From Candidatus Accumulibacter sp. 66-26 (GTDB lineage Bacteria > Pseudomonadota > Gammaproteobacteria > Burkholderiales > Rhodocyclaceae), in NCBI GenBank assembly GCA_001897745.1, contig MKUH01000014.1, positions 62,001-126,000 of the forward strand: 64,000 bases of DNA. Direction: 5' to 3'. The first letter of the stretch is position 1; every line of letters begins with the position of its first letter. Below are positions 7,966-15,894 of this stretch, piece by piece. The position numbers and the translations under genes were made by a program. The notes under the pieces were generated by a model. It was given only the letters and a program-made list of their open reading frames with translations. It was not told where the DNA came from and did no database searches.

Positions 7966-8838
7966 ATGCTCAGACGCCACCTCGATATCGAAGCCTTGCG
8001 CGCGCTGGTCGCCATCGCCGACACGGCGAGCTTTTCGCAGGCGGCCGGACAGCTTGGCCGTACCCAGTCGGCGGTCAGCCTGCAGATCAAGCGCCTGGAG
8101 GAAACGCTCGGGCGCACGCTGCTGCGCCGCGTGCAGGGGCGCGTCGACGGGGCGACCGAAGAGGGGCGCGCGCTGATTGCCTACGCCCGCCAGATCCTGC
8201 GCCTGAACGACGAGGCCTACCACTGCGTGGCGCGCGAGACGAGCGTCGGCACGCTGCGCGTCGGGCTGCCGGAGGAGTTGATGGAGAGCGTCTTCCCGGC
8301 GGCCATGCGGCGCTTTCGCGAACAGTACCCGGGGATGCGCCTGACCCTGCGCTGCGACCTGTCGGCTGCCTTGCTCGCGGCCGTCGACGCCGGAACGCTC
8401 GATCTCGCATTGTTCAAGCACTGCGGGGCGGCGCCCGCAGCGCTCGACTTGTGGCAGGAGCCGCTGGCGTGGATGGCCGGCGAGGCGTGGGCGAACGAGC
8501 GGCCGACGCCCCTGCCGCTCGCCCTGTTCGGCGAGAACTGTGCGTTCCGGATCGCCGCCACCGGCGCCCTGGCGCGGGAAGGAATCGAGTGGCGACTGGC
8601 CTACACCGGCAGCAGCACGACCGGGCTGCGCCATGCGGTGGCTTGCGGGCTGGGGGTGACGGTCCTGCCGCGCAGCCTGCTGGCGCCGGGGCTGAGCGTC
8701 GTCGCAGCGGGGCTGCCGGCGCTGCCCGACGCCCACCTCGCGGTGCGCCACGCGGCCGGCGAATCGCATCCGGCCGCCGCACGCTTTGCCGCGCTGATCG
8801 GCGAGGAAATGCGCTTGCGCCGGGCGGCGCCCGGCTAA
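7966..8838 (+). CDS. LysR family transcriptional regulator
   Basis: A 290-residue protein with an N-terminal winged helix-turn-helix at residues about 5-65 (LDIEALRALVAIADTASFSQAAGQLGRTQSAVSLQIKRLE in two consecutive pieces) and a LysR substrate-binding domain from about residue 90. The effector domain keeps VGTLRVGLPEEL and a HAVACGLGVTVLPRSLL segment. It is divergent from the tautomerase/DMT transporter pair, which it likely regulates, perhaps in response to an aromatic or keto-acid metabolite. Its end lies 41 bases from the fecR stop; beyond it the lower-GC accessory block begins. Confidence 0.92.
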   Translation: MLRRHLDIEALRALVAIADTASFSQAAGQLGRTQSAVSLQIKRLEETLGRTLLRRVQGRVDGATEEGRALIAYARQILRLNDEAYHCVARETSVGTLRVGLPEELMESVFPAAMRRFREQYPGMRLTLRCDLSAALLAAVDAGTLDLALFKHCGAAPAALDLWQEPLAWMAGEAWANERPTPLPLALFGENCAFRIAATGALAREGIEWRLAYTGSSTTGLRHAVACGLGVTVLPRSLLAPGLSVVAAGLPALPDAHLAVRHAAGESHPAAARFAALIGEEMRLRRAAPG

Positions 8839-8879
8839 GAAGTCGCGGTGCTTCTTCGTCTACATCCAGGGGGCTTGCA

Positions 8880-9851
8880 TTACGATCTCCCCGACTTGAT
8901 TGGCCGGGCGACGACCCGCCCGGTTGCAGGAAGGAAGCGGATTGGCGCTACCTGTTCCAGCGCGCGCAATGCCGAAGCCTCGTCGTCGAGGAGGAACACA
9001 CCGCTGATGCGGATGCTGGCGAGCGTCGGGGCATCCAGGTCAATCGGCGTTTTGCGATAGCGGTTCAGGGCGGAAATCACCTCCGCCAGCGGGGCAGAAT
9101 CGAAGACGAGCTGCCCCTTCGTCCAGGCCAATGACGCTGCGGTATCCACCGCTTGTATCGGAGAAACCGCCTTGCCATCGAGATCGGCCGTCTCGCCGGC
9201 TTTAAGGCGGCGGAAAGCACCTTCGCCATTGGCCGGGACGACTATCTCCACGATTCCCTCGGCTACCGTCACACGAGCAGAGCCCTCGTGGGCGTCGACT
9301 TCGAAGCGTGTGCCGATGTCGCGAACGATCCCACCTCCGGCGATCACCTCGAACGGCCGCTGCGGATCGGCGGCAACCTCGACGACGATCCGTCCCTCGT
9401 CGAGTTCCAGGCGGCGTTGCGAAGCATCGAACTTGATCCGCAATCGGGTTCGGGGCGCGACATCCAACTCGCTGCCGTCCGCCAGCCGAATATGCTGCCG
9501 CTCACCGGGGTCGGTCGCTATCCGGCCGTCGAACCACGCAAGGCCAAACCATGCGCAGAGAAGCACAACACCGATTACTCCCCCCGTATTGCGGAGCAAG
9601 TGCCTTCGGCTGGAGTCAGCTTTTGCCTTGGCTGTTGGCGCTAACTGGCGTGATTGATCCCAGATTCGCTCGAGTATTTCGTACTCCCGCCGATGAATTT
9701 CGTCGGCGGCAAGCCAAGCCGCAAAGTGGGCGCGCTGTAGCTCGGTAACGCGCTCGCCGCGCATGCGCGCAAACCATAGCGCGGCTTCCTCCTGCGCGCG
9801 CTCATCGGCAGGGGAAGGGCGAACCGGGGTGCTGGAAGAGGCTGGTTGCAT
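8880..9851 (-). CDS. fecR: FecR family anti-sigma factor / signal transducer
   Basis: A 323-residue protein starting at the ATG at 9851. The cytoplasmic N-terminus has the FecR/DUF4880 pattern (AQEEAALWFARMRGERVTELQRAHFAAWL in adjoining pieces, then HRREYEILERIWD). One membrane helix lies at about residues 95-115 (GGVIGVVLLCAWFGLAWF). The periplasmic FecR domain follows (RQHIRLADGSELDVAPRTRLRI, EGRIVVEV), ending in an STN-like domain (LAEVISALNRYRKTPIDLD). FecR proteins bind the N-terminal domain of an outer-membrane receptor and relay occupancy to the sigma factor. It follows fecI with a 53-base gap and faces the receptor gene. Confidence 0.92.
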   Translation of the reverse strand: MQPASSSTPVRPSPADERAQEEAALWFARMRGERVTELQRAHFAAWLAADEIHRREYEILERIWDQSRQLAPTAKAKADSSRRHLLRNTGGVIGVVLLCAWFGLAWFDGRIATDPGERQHIRLADGSELDVAPRTRLRIKFDASQRRLELDEGRIVVEVAADPQRPFEVIAGGGIVRDIGTRFEVDAHEGSARVTVAEGIVEIVVPANGEGAFRRLKAGETADLDGKAVSPIQAVDTAASLAWTKGQLVFDSAPLAEVISALNRYRKTPIDLDAPTLASIRISGVFLLDDEASALRALEQVAPIRFLPATGRVVARPIKSGRS

Positions 9852-9904
9852 CCGCCGGATTCTCTGTGGCGGAACTCCGTATGTCAAACCATCCAGATCC
9901 AGAA

Positions 9905-10435
9905 TCAGCTGGCCCACTGGCGGCGCAGATGCAGCATCGCGCGAGCCAAGTGCTTCTCCACCATTTTTGCTGAAATGCCAAGACGGTCGGCGATCTCGCC
10001 TTGCGTCAATCCTTCGAAGCGCTGCAGAAAGAAGACGCTGCGGCATTTGAGCGGCAGTGCCTCGATGCCGCTCGCCAATGCATGCAGGCGCCGTCGGGCT
10101 TCCGTGATGCGCGCCGGATCGGCGGCCGGATCTGACAGGGTGTCCTGATGATCTTCAATGGGTACGAACTGCGGTCGCCGATTGCCGGTGCGCAGCAGGT
10201 CGATGGCCAGGTTTCGCGCCGTCCGGAGCAAGAAGCCCCTGGGATTATGAATGGGCGCAAGCGGTGGTTTGGCCAGCAAGTGCAGAAACATGTCCTGCGC
10301 TGCATCGCATCCGGCTTCGGGGCAATTCAGCTTGCGGGCGAGATAGCGCCGCAACTCGTCGAAATGATTCTGATAAAGCTGCGACAAAATCGCATCGTGA
10401 GGTGGCGCAGAACAGGAGGGAAGCACAGCGGACAT
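9905..10435 (-). CDS. fecI: ECF sigma factor, FecI type
   Basis: A 176-residue sigma-70 family protein. Region 2 spans residues about 18-85 (LYQNHFDELRRYLARKLNC, AAQDMFLHLLAK, GFLLRTARNLAIDLLR) and region 4 residues about 115-170 (LPLKCRSVFFLQRFEGLTQGEIADRLGISAKMVEKHLARAM in parts). This matches iron-starvation-type ECF sigma factors that work with FecR and a TonB receptor having an N-terminal signalling domain, and exactly such a receptor starts 149 bases away on the other strand. I infer that it drives the receptor and the peptide locus. No convincing Fur box was seen near its promoter. Confidence 0.93.
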   Translation of the reverse strand: MSAVLPSCSAPPHDAILSQLYQNHFDELRRYLARKLNCPEAGCDAAQDMFLHLLAKPPLAPIHNPRGFLLRTARNLAIDLLRTGNRRPQFVPIEDHQDTLSDPAADPARITEARRRLHALASGIEALPLKCRSVFFLQRFEGLTQGEIADRLGISAKMVEKHLARAMLHLRRQWAS

Positions 10436-10584
10436 GTCACGATACTAGTGAGGGGGGCCATTTCCATCAATGCGGCACGTTGCCGCAGGCAGTAATGCGA
10501 AGGTAGGGAGAGCTTTGGAAATTCCGTCTTGGAAAGTAGAGGCGCAAATCACGCCCACATATTCGCTTTCAGGGGGTTTACCAA
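10436..10584. promoter_or_regulatory. Divergent fecI / TonB-receptor control region with GGAAAT elements
   Basis: A 149-bp gap between divergent fecI and the receptor gene. GGAAAT, the core of the E. coli fecA -35 element used by FecI, occurs once in each orientation: 10517-10522 toward the receptor, and 10460-10465 (as ATTTCC) toward fecI, the latter followed by a 17-base spacer and TC. A related GGAAAG lies at 10531-10536. The receptor ribosome site is AGGGGG at 10571-10576. The sigma assignment is a motif resemblance only; the fecI-side site would give an almost leaderless transcript, which weakens it. Confidence 0.3.
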
Positions 10585-12807
10585 ATGTTCTGCTGCAACG
10601 CTTCTCATCGTCATCCACGCAAGCTGGTCGCAACGGCGCTCATTCTGGCTTTTCACGCCAGCGCAGTCCTCGCCGGGCCGACGGCCAGCATCGACATTCC
10701 AGCGCAGCCGTTGTCTTCAGCCTTGCGCGCCTTGGCCAGCCAGACCGGTATTCAACTGGTCTTCAGCGCCGATACTGTCGGTGCGGCGAGAGGAAATGCG
10801 GTCAAGGGCAATTTGAGCGTCGAGGAGGCGCTACGGCAGTTGCTCGCCGGTAGTGAACTGGAGTACCACCAGGAAGGGGAACGCAACTATGTGGTGATGC
10901 GCCCGGCGCAGGTCGAGCACAGCATGGCAGAAATGGTGGTGACGGCAACACGCACGGAGCGTCGAGTCGACGAGGTGCCTGCCAGCGTCAGCGTTATTAC
11001 ATCCCGCGATATCGAGCGACAACAGGTACTGAAGGTCGAGGATGCCCTGAAAAACGTCGAGGGCGTCGATTTCAATACCGTTCCCGGAAATGCTGCCGCC
11101 AGCGTGCCGTTGATTCGAGGCGTCGGCGGCTCTTTTGCGGGCGCTACCTCGGCGGTGTTGGTCGACAGCATGGCGACCGATTCATACATCTCCAGCGTAG
11201 TTGGTCGCGGTGGCTTCAACTTCCTGGCGACTCAGGACGTCGAGCGCATCGAGGTGGTGCGCGGTCCCGCTTCGGCACTGTATGGGCCGAATGTCGTGGG
11301 AGGTCTCGTCAACGTCATTCCAAAAAAGTGGACTGGCGAGACTGGCGCGGAAGTCAATGTCGGGGCTGGCTCCCACAACTCGAAGTCACTTGGCGCCGTA
11401 GCTGGAACTGCTAACGATCGCTTCGACATCCGTTTGTCCGCTTACGATTTCAAAACCGATGGCTATGTTGCAAAGCCGGATCCAGACCGCTGGGGACAAA
11501 AAGATACCCGTAACAGAGGGTGGCAGGACACCAAGTGGAATCTGAGCGGTGCCGTGCGCCCGAGTGACGATCAGGAGGTCGGCTTTACTATCCAGCAATT
11601 TCGGACTACCCAGGATTACATGGGCGGACTGACCGATTCGAGCCAGAAACTGGAGGGCGACGCGTACACAACGGTTTACCGAAAGGATTTCGCCGAAGGC
11701 AACAGACTCAAGCTGAGTTATCGGCACGGCAACCTGCTGCAATCCTGGAGTGATTCTCCAGCCGGCATGGGAGTGGGGCATCGGAAAAGTATCACCGACA
11801 CGATCGAAGGCCAGATCGATCTCCATCCCTTGGCCGGCAATACGTTGAGTCTTGGGGCCTCCTACCAGGCAGCCGATTTTGAGACGGTATCGCTCACCAG
11901 CTCGAGCCGTACCACGGCAAGTGCGAAGTCGAGTGGCGTGTTCGTCCAGGATGAACATCGCTTTGGCAACCTCGTTGCCACCGTCGGTGGGCGGTACGAC
12001 TACATTGATCAAGGTGCCTCGACCAAGAATGGCATGACCGTTCACAACGGTGCTTCCGAGAGCACTTTCAATCCGCGCGGAGGGCTGCGCTATCACTTCT
12101 CTCAGGCAACCTCGGTGTATGCATCGGCCGGAACGGCCTTTGTCCCGGCCAACGCCAACTTGAAATACCTCGCGAACGGCAATTGGCGCGACAACCCGGA
12201 CCTAAAACCGGAAACGTCGGTGAGTTATGAAGTTGGCGCCAATCACACGCTGGGCTATGCCGCCATCCGGGCCGCGCTCTATCACACTGACTATACGGAC
12301 ATGATTTCCGCGGTCTCGGTTGGACCGACAACGTGGCCAAGGCAATACGTAAACATCGGAAAGGTTGCAGTGGACGGCGTTGAGCTTGGTATCGACGGCA
12401 ACCTGCCGGGGGGCTGGAAACCCTACGCCAACTACACCTATACGGATTCGGTCATCAAAAAAAATCCGACCGATCCGCTAACCGTGGGCAAGCATACGCA
12501 GCGGATCGCTCCCCACAAGTTCAATTTCGGTGTCGCGTATGTGCCGAACAAAATCTGGAATGCCAGTTTTGCCGGCCGCTACACAGGCGAACGTTATTTT
12601 ACTGATCGCAATACGCCCGATCGCCGCGCCTCCGGCTATTTCGTCGGCGATGCGAAGTTCACAGCACGAATTCCGAGTCCCGCCAATGCCGGGCAGTGGA
12701 ATGCCTATTTGGCAATCAACAACGTGTTCGACAAAAAATATGTCGTCTGGGAGGACGAAAACGCCGACAGACGCAACTTCTGGATCGGCGTGAATGGACG
12801 GTTCTGA
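10585..12807 (+). CDS. TonB-dependent outer-membrane receptor with N-terminal signalling (STN) domain
   Basis: A 740-residue receptor. A signal peptide ends near residue 30 (ALILAFHASAVLA). Residues about 35-110 form an STN domain (IDIPAQPLSSALRALASQTG, then VKGNLSVEEALRQLLAGS), the part that contacts FecR. A TonB-box-like MVVTATRTE follows, then the plug (VPASVSVITSRDIER, VERIEVVRGPASALYGPN, GGLVNVI) and the 22-strand barrel ending in aromatic FWIGVNGRF. It is divergent from fecIR and lies 84 bases upstream of the Cys-rich peptide gene. It probably imports a metal-loaded ligand and signals its presence. That the ligand is the matured peptide encoded next door is inference from arrangement. 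Confidence 0.92.
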   Translation: MFCCNASHRHPRKLVATALILAFHASAVLAGPTASIDIPAQPLSSALRALASQTGIQLVFSADTVGAARGNAVKGNLSVEEALRQLLAGSELEYHQEGERNYVVMRPAQVEHSMAEMVVTATRTERRVDEVPASVSVITSRDIERQQVLKVEDALKNVEGVDFNTVPGNAAASVPLIRGVGGSFAGATSAVLVDSMATDSYISSVVGRGGFNFLATQDVERIEVVRGPASALYGPNVVGGLVNVIPKKWTGETGAEVNVGAGSHNSKSLGAVAGTANDRFDIRLSAYDFKTDGYVAKPDPDRWGQKDTRNRGWQDTKWNLSGAVRPSDDQEVGFTIQQFRTTQDYMGGLTDSSQKLEGDAYTTVYRKDFAEGNRLKLSYRHGNLLQSWSDSPAGMGVGHRKSITDTIEGQIDLHPLAGNTLSLGASYQAADFETVSLTSSSRTTASAKSSGVFVQDEHRFGNLVATVGGRYDYIDQGASTKNGMTVHNGASESTFNPRGGLRYHFSQATSVYASAGTAFVPANANLKYLANGNWRDNPDLKPETSVSYEVGANHTLGYAAIRAALYHTDYTDMISAVSVGPTTWPRQYVNIGKVAVDGVELGIDGNLPGGWKPYANYTYTDSVIKKNPTDPLTVGKHTQRIAPHKFNFGVAYVPNKIWNASFAGRYTGERYFTDRNTPDRRASGYFVGDAKFTARIPSPANAGQWNAYLAINNVFDKKYVVWEDENADRRNFWIGVNGRF

Positions 12808-12891
12808 CCGTTGCTCCTCCCCGTCAAGAGACCCCCCCTTTTCTGCCCGGCCATTTCATCAACTCGCATCATCAAACTCAAGGAGTACATC

Positions 12892-13023
12892 ATGGAAATG
12901 GAAATCGAAGAAGTTGTGTTCGACTCGCTTGAAGGTTGCAACGAGATGTTCGAAGAAATGACCACCATGGCGTGCTGCGGCACGCAAGGTGGAAGCATGT
13001 GCGGCTGTGGGCCGAGTATGTAA
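12892..13023 (+). CDS. Putative RiPP precursor: 43-residue acidic, Cys-rich peptide
   Basis: A 43-residue peptide starting at ATG 12892, with AGGAG ending six bases before it. Residues 1-26 form an acidic leader-like part (E at 2, 4, 6, 7, 14, 18, 21 and 22; D11; one cysteine, C16). Residues 27-43 form a small-residue core, ACCGTQGGSMCGCGPSM, with cysteines at 28, 29, 37 and 39 and five glycines. Methionine is unusually frequent (M1, 3, 19, 23, 26, 36, 43). It lies between the TonB receptor and three radical-SAM/SPASM genes, the classic position of a modified-peptide precursor. I do not recognise the family. Thioether formation on the cysteines is the likeliest chemistry, by inference. An in-frame extension upstream has no ribosome site. 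Confidence 0.8.
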   Translation: MEMEIEEVVFDSLEGCNEMFEEMTTMACCGTQGGSMCGCGPSM

Positions 13024-13060
13024 TCCCCAAAACGGCAAGCAGCACCTTTCCTCTGTAGCA

Positions 13061-13091
13061 AAGCCCGAAATGGCCGGGCTTCCTTCTTCGG
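13061..13091 (+). terminator. Hairpin between precursor and maturase genes (possible partial terminator)
   Basis: AAGCCCG (13061-13067) can pair with CGGGCTT (13075-13081) around a 7-base loop, followed by the pyrimidine-rich CCTTCTTC. It lies 37 bases after the peptide stop and 20 before the first radical-SAM start. Such an element could let most transcripts end after the peptide, giving more substrate than enzyme, or protect the upstream mRNA end. The U-tract is interrupted, so termination would be leaky. Confidence 0.5.
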
Positions 13092-13100
13092 AGCATCCCG

Positions 13101-14534
13101 ATGATTCCAGTCAAGGATTTTCATGTCTTCGCCAAAGGCGATCAGCATTACCTGTTCCTGGCCCAACCGGTCGCGGCTTTCAAAGTGGACCGCGCCACGG
13201 GTAGCGTCCTGAAGCGGGTGGAAAACAACGAGCCGCTCACTGACGAGCCTTCACGGAAACGCTGGCAGGAAGTCGAGGCCTTCATCGCGGACTATTGCCG
13301 CAAGGCAGCTCCAGCCAAGGTCCTGCGCGGGCCACGAGACATCACGGAGAAGGTGTGCGGCGTCTATCTGTTCGTCTCGCAGGAATGCAACCTCAAGTGC
13401 GCCTATTGTTACGGCCACGAAGGGGAATACGGACAACGTGGTCGCATGAACGAAGTCACGATGCGCCGAGCCTTCGACACCTTCTTCGCCGGTGGCGAAG
13501 GACGGCATTTCGTTACCTTCTTTGGTGGCGAACCGTTGATGAATTTCCCGCTGATGCGGAAGAGCGCCTCCTTAGCAGAGGAGTTCCGCCGGGACGACAA
13601 GGCTGATATCTCCTTCGGTATCGTGACCAACGGCACTTTCTATGACGATGAGATTGCAGCCTTCTTTCGTGACCACATCGACGGTGCCACTTTCAGCCTC
13701 GATGGTCCTGCCGACCTGAACGACAGCCAACGTCAAGCCAAGCGAGGCGGTAACGTGTACGGTACCGCCACAGAAAACATCCGCAAATTCACTGCGGACA
13801 AGAGTTTCAGTTGGGCCTTCCGTTCCATCGTCACCAGGGCCGGCCATGACAGAGTCGAGGAAATCTACGATGATCTGGAGCGCTATCGGCCCGGCGGTAT
13901 CGGCATCGTCAACGTGGATGTTCCCGAGGATAGCCCGCTCTACCTAGACGACGAACAGTACCAACGTTTCCTCGCGCAGATCATCGAAATAAATCGCAAG
14001 GGGCTGCGCAGCTTCGTCGAAGGCGGGCAGGCCGTTGCCTTCGAATATCCTTTCTATATCCTGTTCCACTTCATTACCCGCAGTCATGCGCTCTACCATT
14101 GTAATGCAGGCACCAACCTGTTGGCGGTAACTGCCGAAGGGGACGTGTACCCCTGCCACCGTTTCGTCGGCGAACAGGATTTCAACATGGGTAATGTGGC
14201 TGATCCCGAACTGCGTCGGAGCCCGCGCTACCGAGAAATCCGCCAAGCCTTCGTGGATGCCACCGTAGACCATCGGGAAGGGTGTCGCGACTGCTGGGCA
14301 CGCTACCTTTGTGGCGGCTCCTGCGCCAAGTATTCCTACGCTCAGCATGGGAACATCGCGCCGCCAGTGGCGCGGCACTGCCACTACATCAAGACGGTGA
14401 TTGAGGAAATTCTGCCGGACATCCTCGATCTGGTCCGAGTGCCGGAAACCCGTCGCATCCTGATGGGGAAATTGAAGACAGCTATTGCCAGCCGCCACGA
14501 TAGCCGTAGTCTGGGTACCGTCGATGTGGCGTGA
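13101..14534 (+). CDS. Radical SAM/SPASM peptide maturase 1
   Basis: A 477-residue protein with GGAG seven bases before its ATG. Residues 1-80 form an N-terminal domain (HVFAKGDQHYLFLAQPVAAF, VDRATGSVLKRV) whose placement matches the peptide-recognition region of SCIFF/ranthipeptide maturases. The radical SAM core has C96-x3-C100-x2-C103 (CNLKCAYC) and FFGGEPL. The SPASM domain carries HCNAG, DVYPCHRF, CRDCWARYLCGGSC and a late ARHCHYIK, enough cysteines for two auxiliary 4Fe-4S clusters. Such enzymes usually make thioether or C-C links in peptides. It overlaps the next gene by 11 bp. The substrate is probably the adjacent Cys-rich peptide; general architecture also recalls QhpD and sulfatase maturases. 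Confidence 0.88.
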   Translation: MIPVKDFHVFAKGDQHYLFLAQPVAAFKVDRATGSVLKRVENNEPLTDEPSRKRWQEVEAFIADYCRKAAPAKVLRGPRDITEKVCGVYLFVSQECNLKCAYCYGHEGEYGQRGRMNEVTMRRAFDTFFAGGEGRHFVTFFGGEPLMNFPLMRKSASLAEEFRRDDKADISFGIVTNGTFYDDEIAAFFRDHIDGATFSLDGPADLNDSQRQAKRGGNVYGTATENIRKFTADKSFSWAFRSIVTRAGHDRVEEIYDDLERYRPGGIGIVNVDVPEDSPLYLDDEQYQRFLAQIIEINRKGLRSFVEGGQAVAFEYPFYILFHFITRSHALYHCNAGTNLLAVTAEGDVYPCHRFVGEQDFNMGNVADPELRRSPRYREIRQAFVDATVDHREGCRDCWARYLCGGSCAKYSYAQHGNIAPPVARHCHYIKTVIEEILPDILDLVRVPETRRILMGKLKTAIASRHDSRSLGTVDVA

Positions 14535-15894
14535 TTTCCATCTGATCCGGGACGAAACAACGGATATCCTATTCTTTCCCGCCACTTATCGGCTGTTTCG
14601 CGTTTCCAAGGCGGAGGGAGATGTGTTGGGTGCGTTTCTCGGCGGCGATTTGGAGGCGTTGCCACAGGGGCCGGCGGCGCAGATCATCGCGGCGGAGGCG
14701 GTGAAGGCTGCCGCAATTCCCGAATCGCACCGGCCTTGGGGTGAAACCGACAGTTTGTGCTTGTATGTTGCTCACGACTGCAATCTGAACTGCACTTACT
14801 GTTACAACCATCGTGGTCAGGATATCCATCCAGGTCTGATGATGAAGCCCGAAGTGGCTGAAGCTGCCTTCCGACGCTTTTTCATTACCCCCGGCATGCG
14901 CTATGCCGTGGCCTTCTATGGTGGCGAACCTTTGCTCAATTTTCGTGCCATCAAGGCCATTGTCGCCATAGGCCGACAGTTGGAGGTGGAGCGGGGTATT
15001 CACATCGCGTTCAGCATCACCACCAACGGTACACTGCTTAACCGTGAGATCCAGGCATTCCTGCATGAGCATTTTTTTTCCGTCACGGTCAGCGTCGATG
15101 GCCCGCAGGAAATCCACGATTTGCATCGTGTTGGCGCGAAGGGCGGAAGTTATGCCAGGGTTATGACCAACGTGGCTCGGCTTAAAGCGCAGGGCGGTCC
15201 CCGTCTGGCTCTCAAGGGAACCCTCGCCCGCGAGGGGGTAGTGCACTACCGCGAATCACTGGAGCACCTGAAGCAATCGGGTTGCCAAGGAGTCGTCCTG
15301 ACCCCGGTGGACATGTCCGGTGGCTCGGCGGCTGACCTTTCCGATGCGGATTATGAACAGTTCGTCGCTCAGCATGAAGCCCTCAACGCGGAGGCCGTTG
15401 ACGGCGGCTTCAACGGAAGTGATCACCTCCCCGCGGAGGCCCTCACCGTGGTTGCCAACCTGCTTACTCGTCGCAAGCTGCGGCGCCACTGCAACGCCGG
15501 CCGGGATTTGGCGTTGGCAGCGGACGGTTCCCTTTATGCCTGCCACGGTTTGGTGGGGCAGCCAGAGTTCTTCATGGGGAAAGTGGATGATATCGATCAC
15601 ATGGATTTCCAGCGGGTACGCGATATCTTCGCCGGCTTAGAGGTGGATCGCTTGCCGGAGTGTGCCGCTTGCTGGGCCCGCTATTTCTGCGGTGGATCGT
15701 GCTACGCCAAGGCTCATGCCGGCACAGGCAGCGTCACCGCTCCCGATCCCCGACACTGTTTACTCGTCAAGCGCTGTGCTGAAACCGTTATCCGTCGCTT
15801 TCTTGCTGCGACCGTACAAGAGGAAACGCGCCGGACCCTTTATGCCAACATGTGCAGCTTCATCGGTGCGGAACGGAATGTCGCCCATGCTTGA
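14524..15894 (+). CDS. Radical SAM/SPASM peptide maturase 2
   Basis: A 456-residue paralogue of the preceding enzyme. ATG 14524 lies inside the end of that gene (11-bp overlap, translational coupling). The N-terminal domain (residues 1-78: MWRDFHLIRDETTDILFF, RVSKAEGDVLGAFL) resembles that of maturase 1. The radical SAM motif is C86-x3-C90-x2-C93 (CNLNCTYC), followed by FYGGEPLLNF. The SPASM part has RRHCNAG, SLYACHGL, CAACWARYFCGGSC and PRHCLLVK. Sequence differs substantially from maturase 1, so this is an old duplication and not a recent copy; distinct positions in the peptide may be modified. The next gene starts before its stop. Confidence 0.87.
   Translation: MWRDFHLIRDETTDILFFPATYRLFRVSKAEGDVLGAFLGGDLEALPQGPAAQIIAAEAVKAAAIPESHRPWGETDSLCLYVAHDCNLNCTYCYNHRGQDIHPGLMMKPEVAEAAFRRFFITPGMRYAVAFYGGEPLLNFRAIKAIVAIGRQLEVERGIHIAFSITTNGTLLNREIQAFLHEHFFSVTVSVDGPQEIHDLHRVGAKGGSYARVMTNVARLKAQGGPRLALKGTLAREGVVHYRESLEHLKQSGCQGVVLTPVDMSGGSAADLSDADYEQFVAQHEALNAEAVDGGFNGSDHLPAEALTVVANLLTRRKLRRHCNAGRDLALAADGSLYACHGLVGQPEFFMGKVDDIDHMDFQRVRDIFAGLEVDRLPECAACWARYFCGGSCYAKAHAGTGSVTAPDPRHCLLVKRCAETVIRRFLAATVQEETRRTLYANMCSFIGAERNVAHA

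Noticed and set aside
12811..12891. In-frame upstream extension of the Cys-rich peptide
   Set aside because: No ribosome site before it, and AGGAG is exactly spaced for ATG 12892. The extension is low-complexity.
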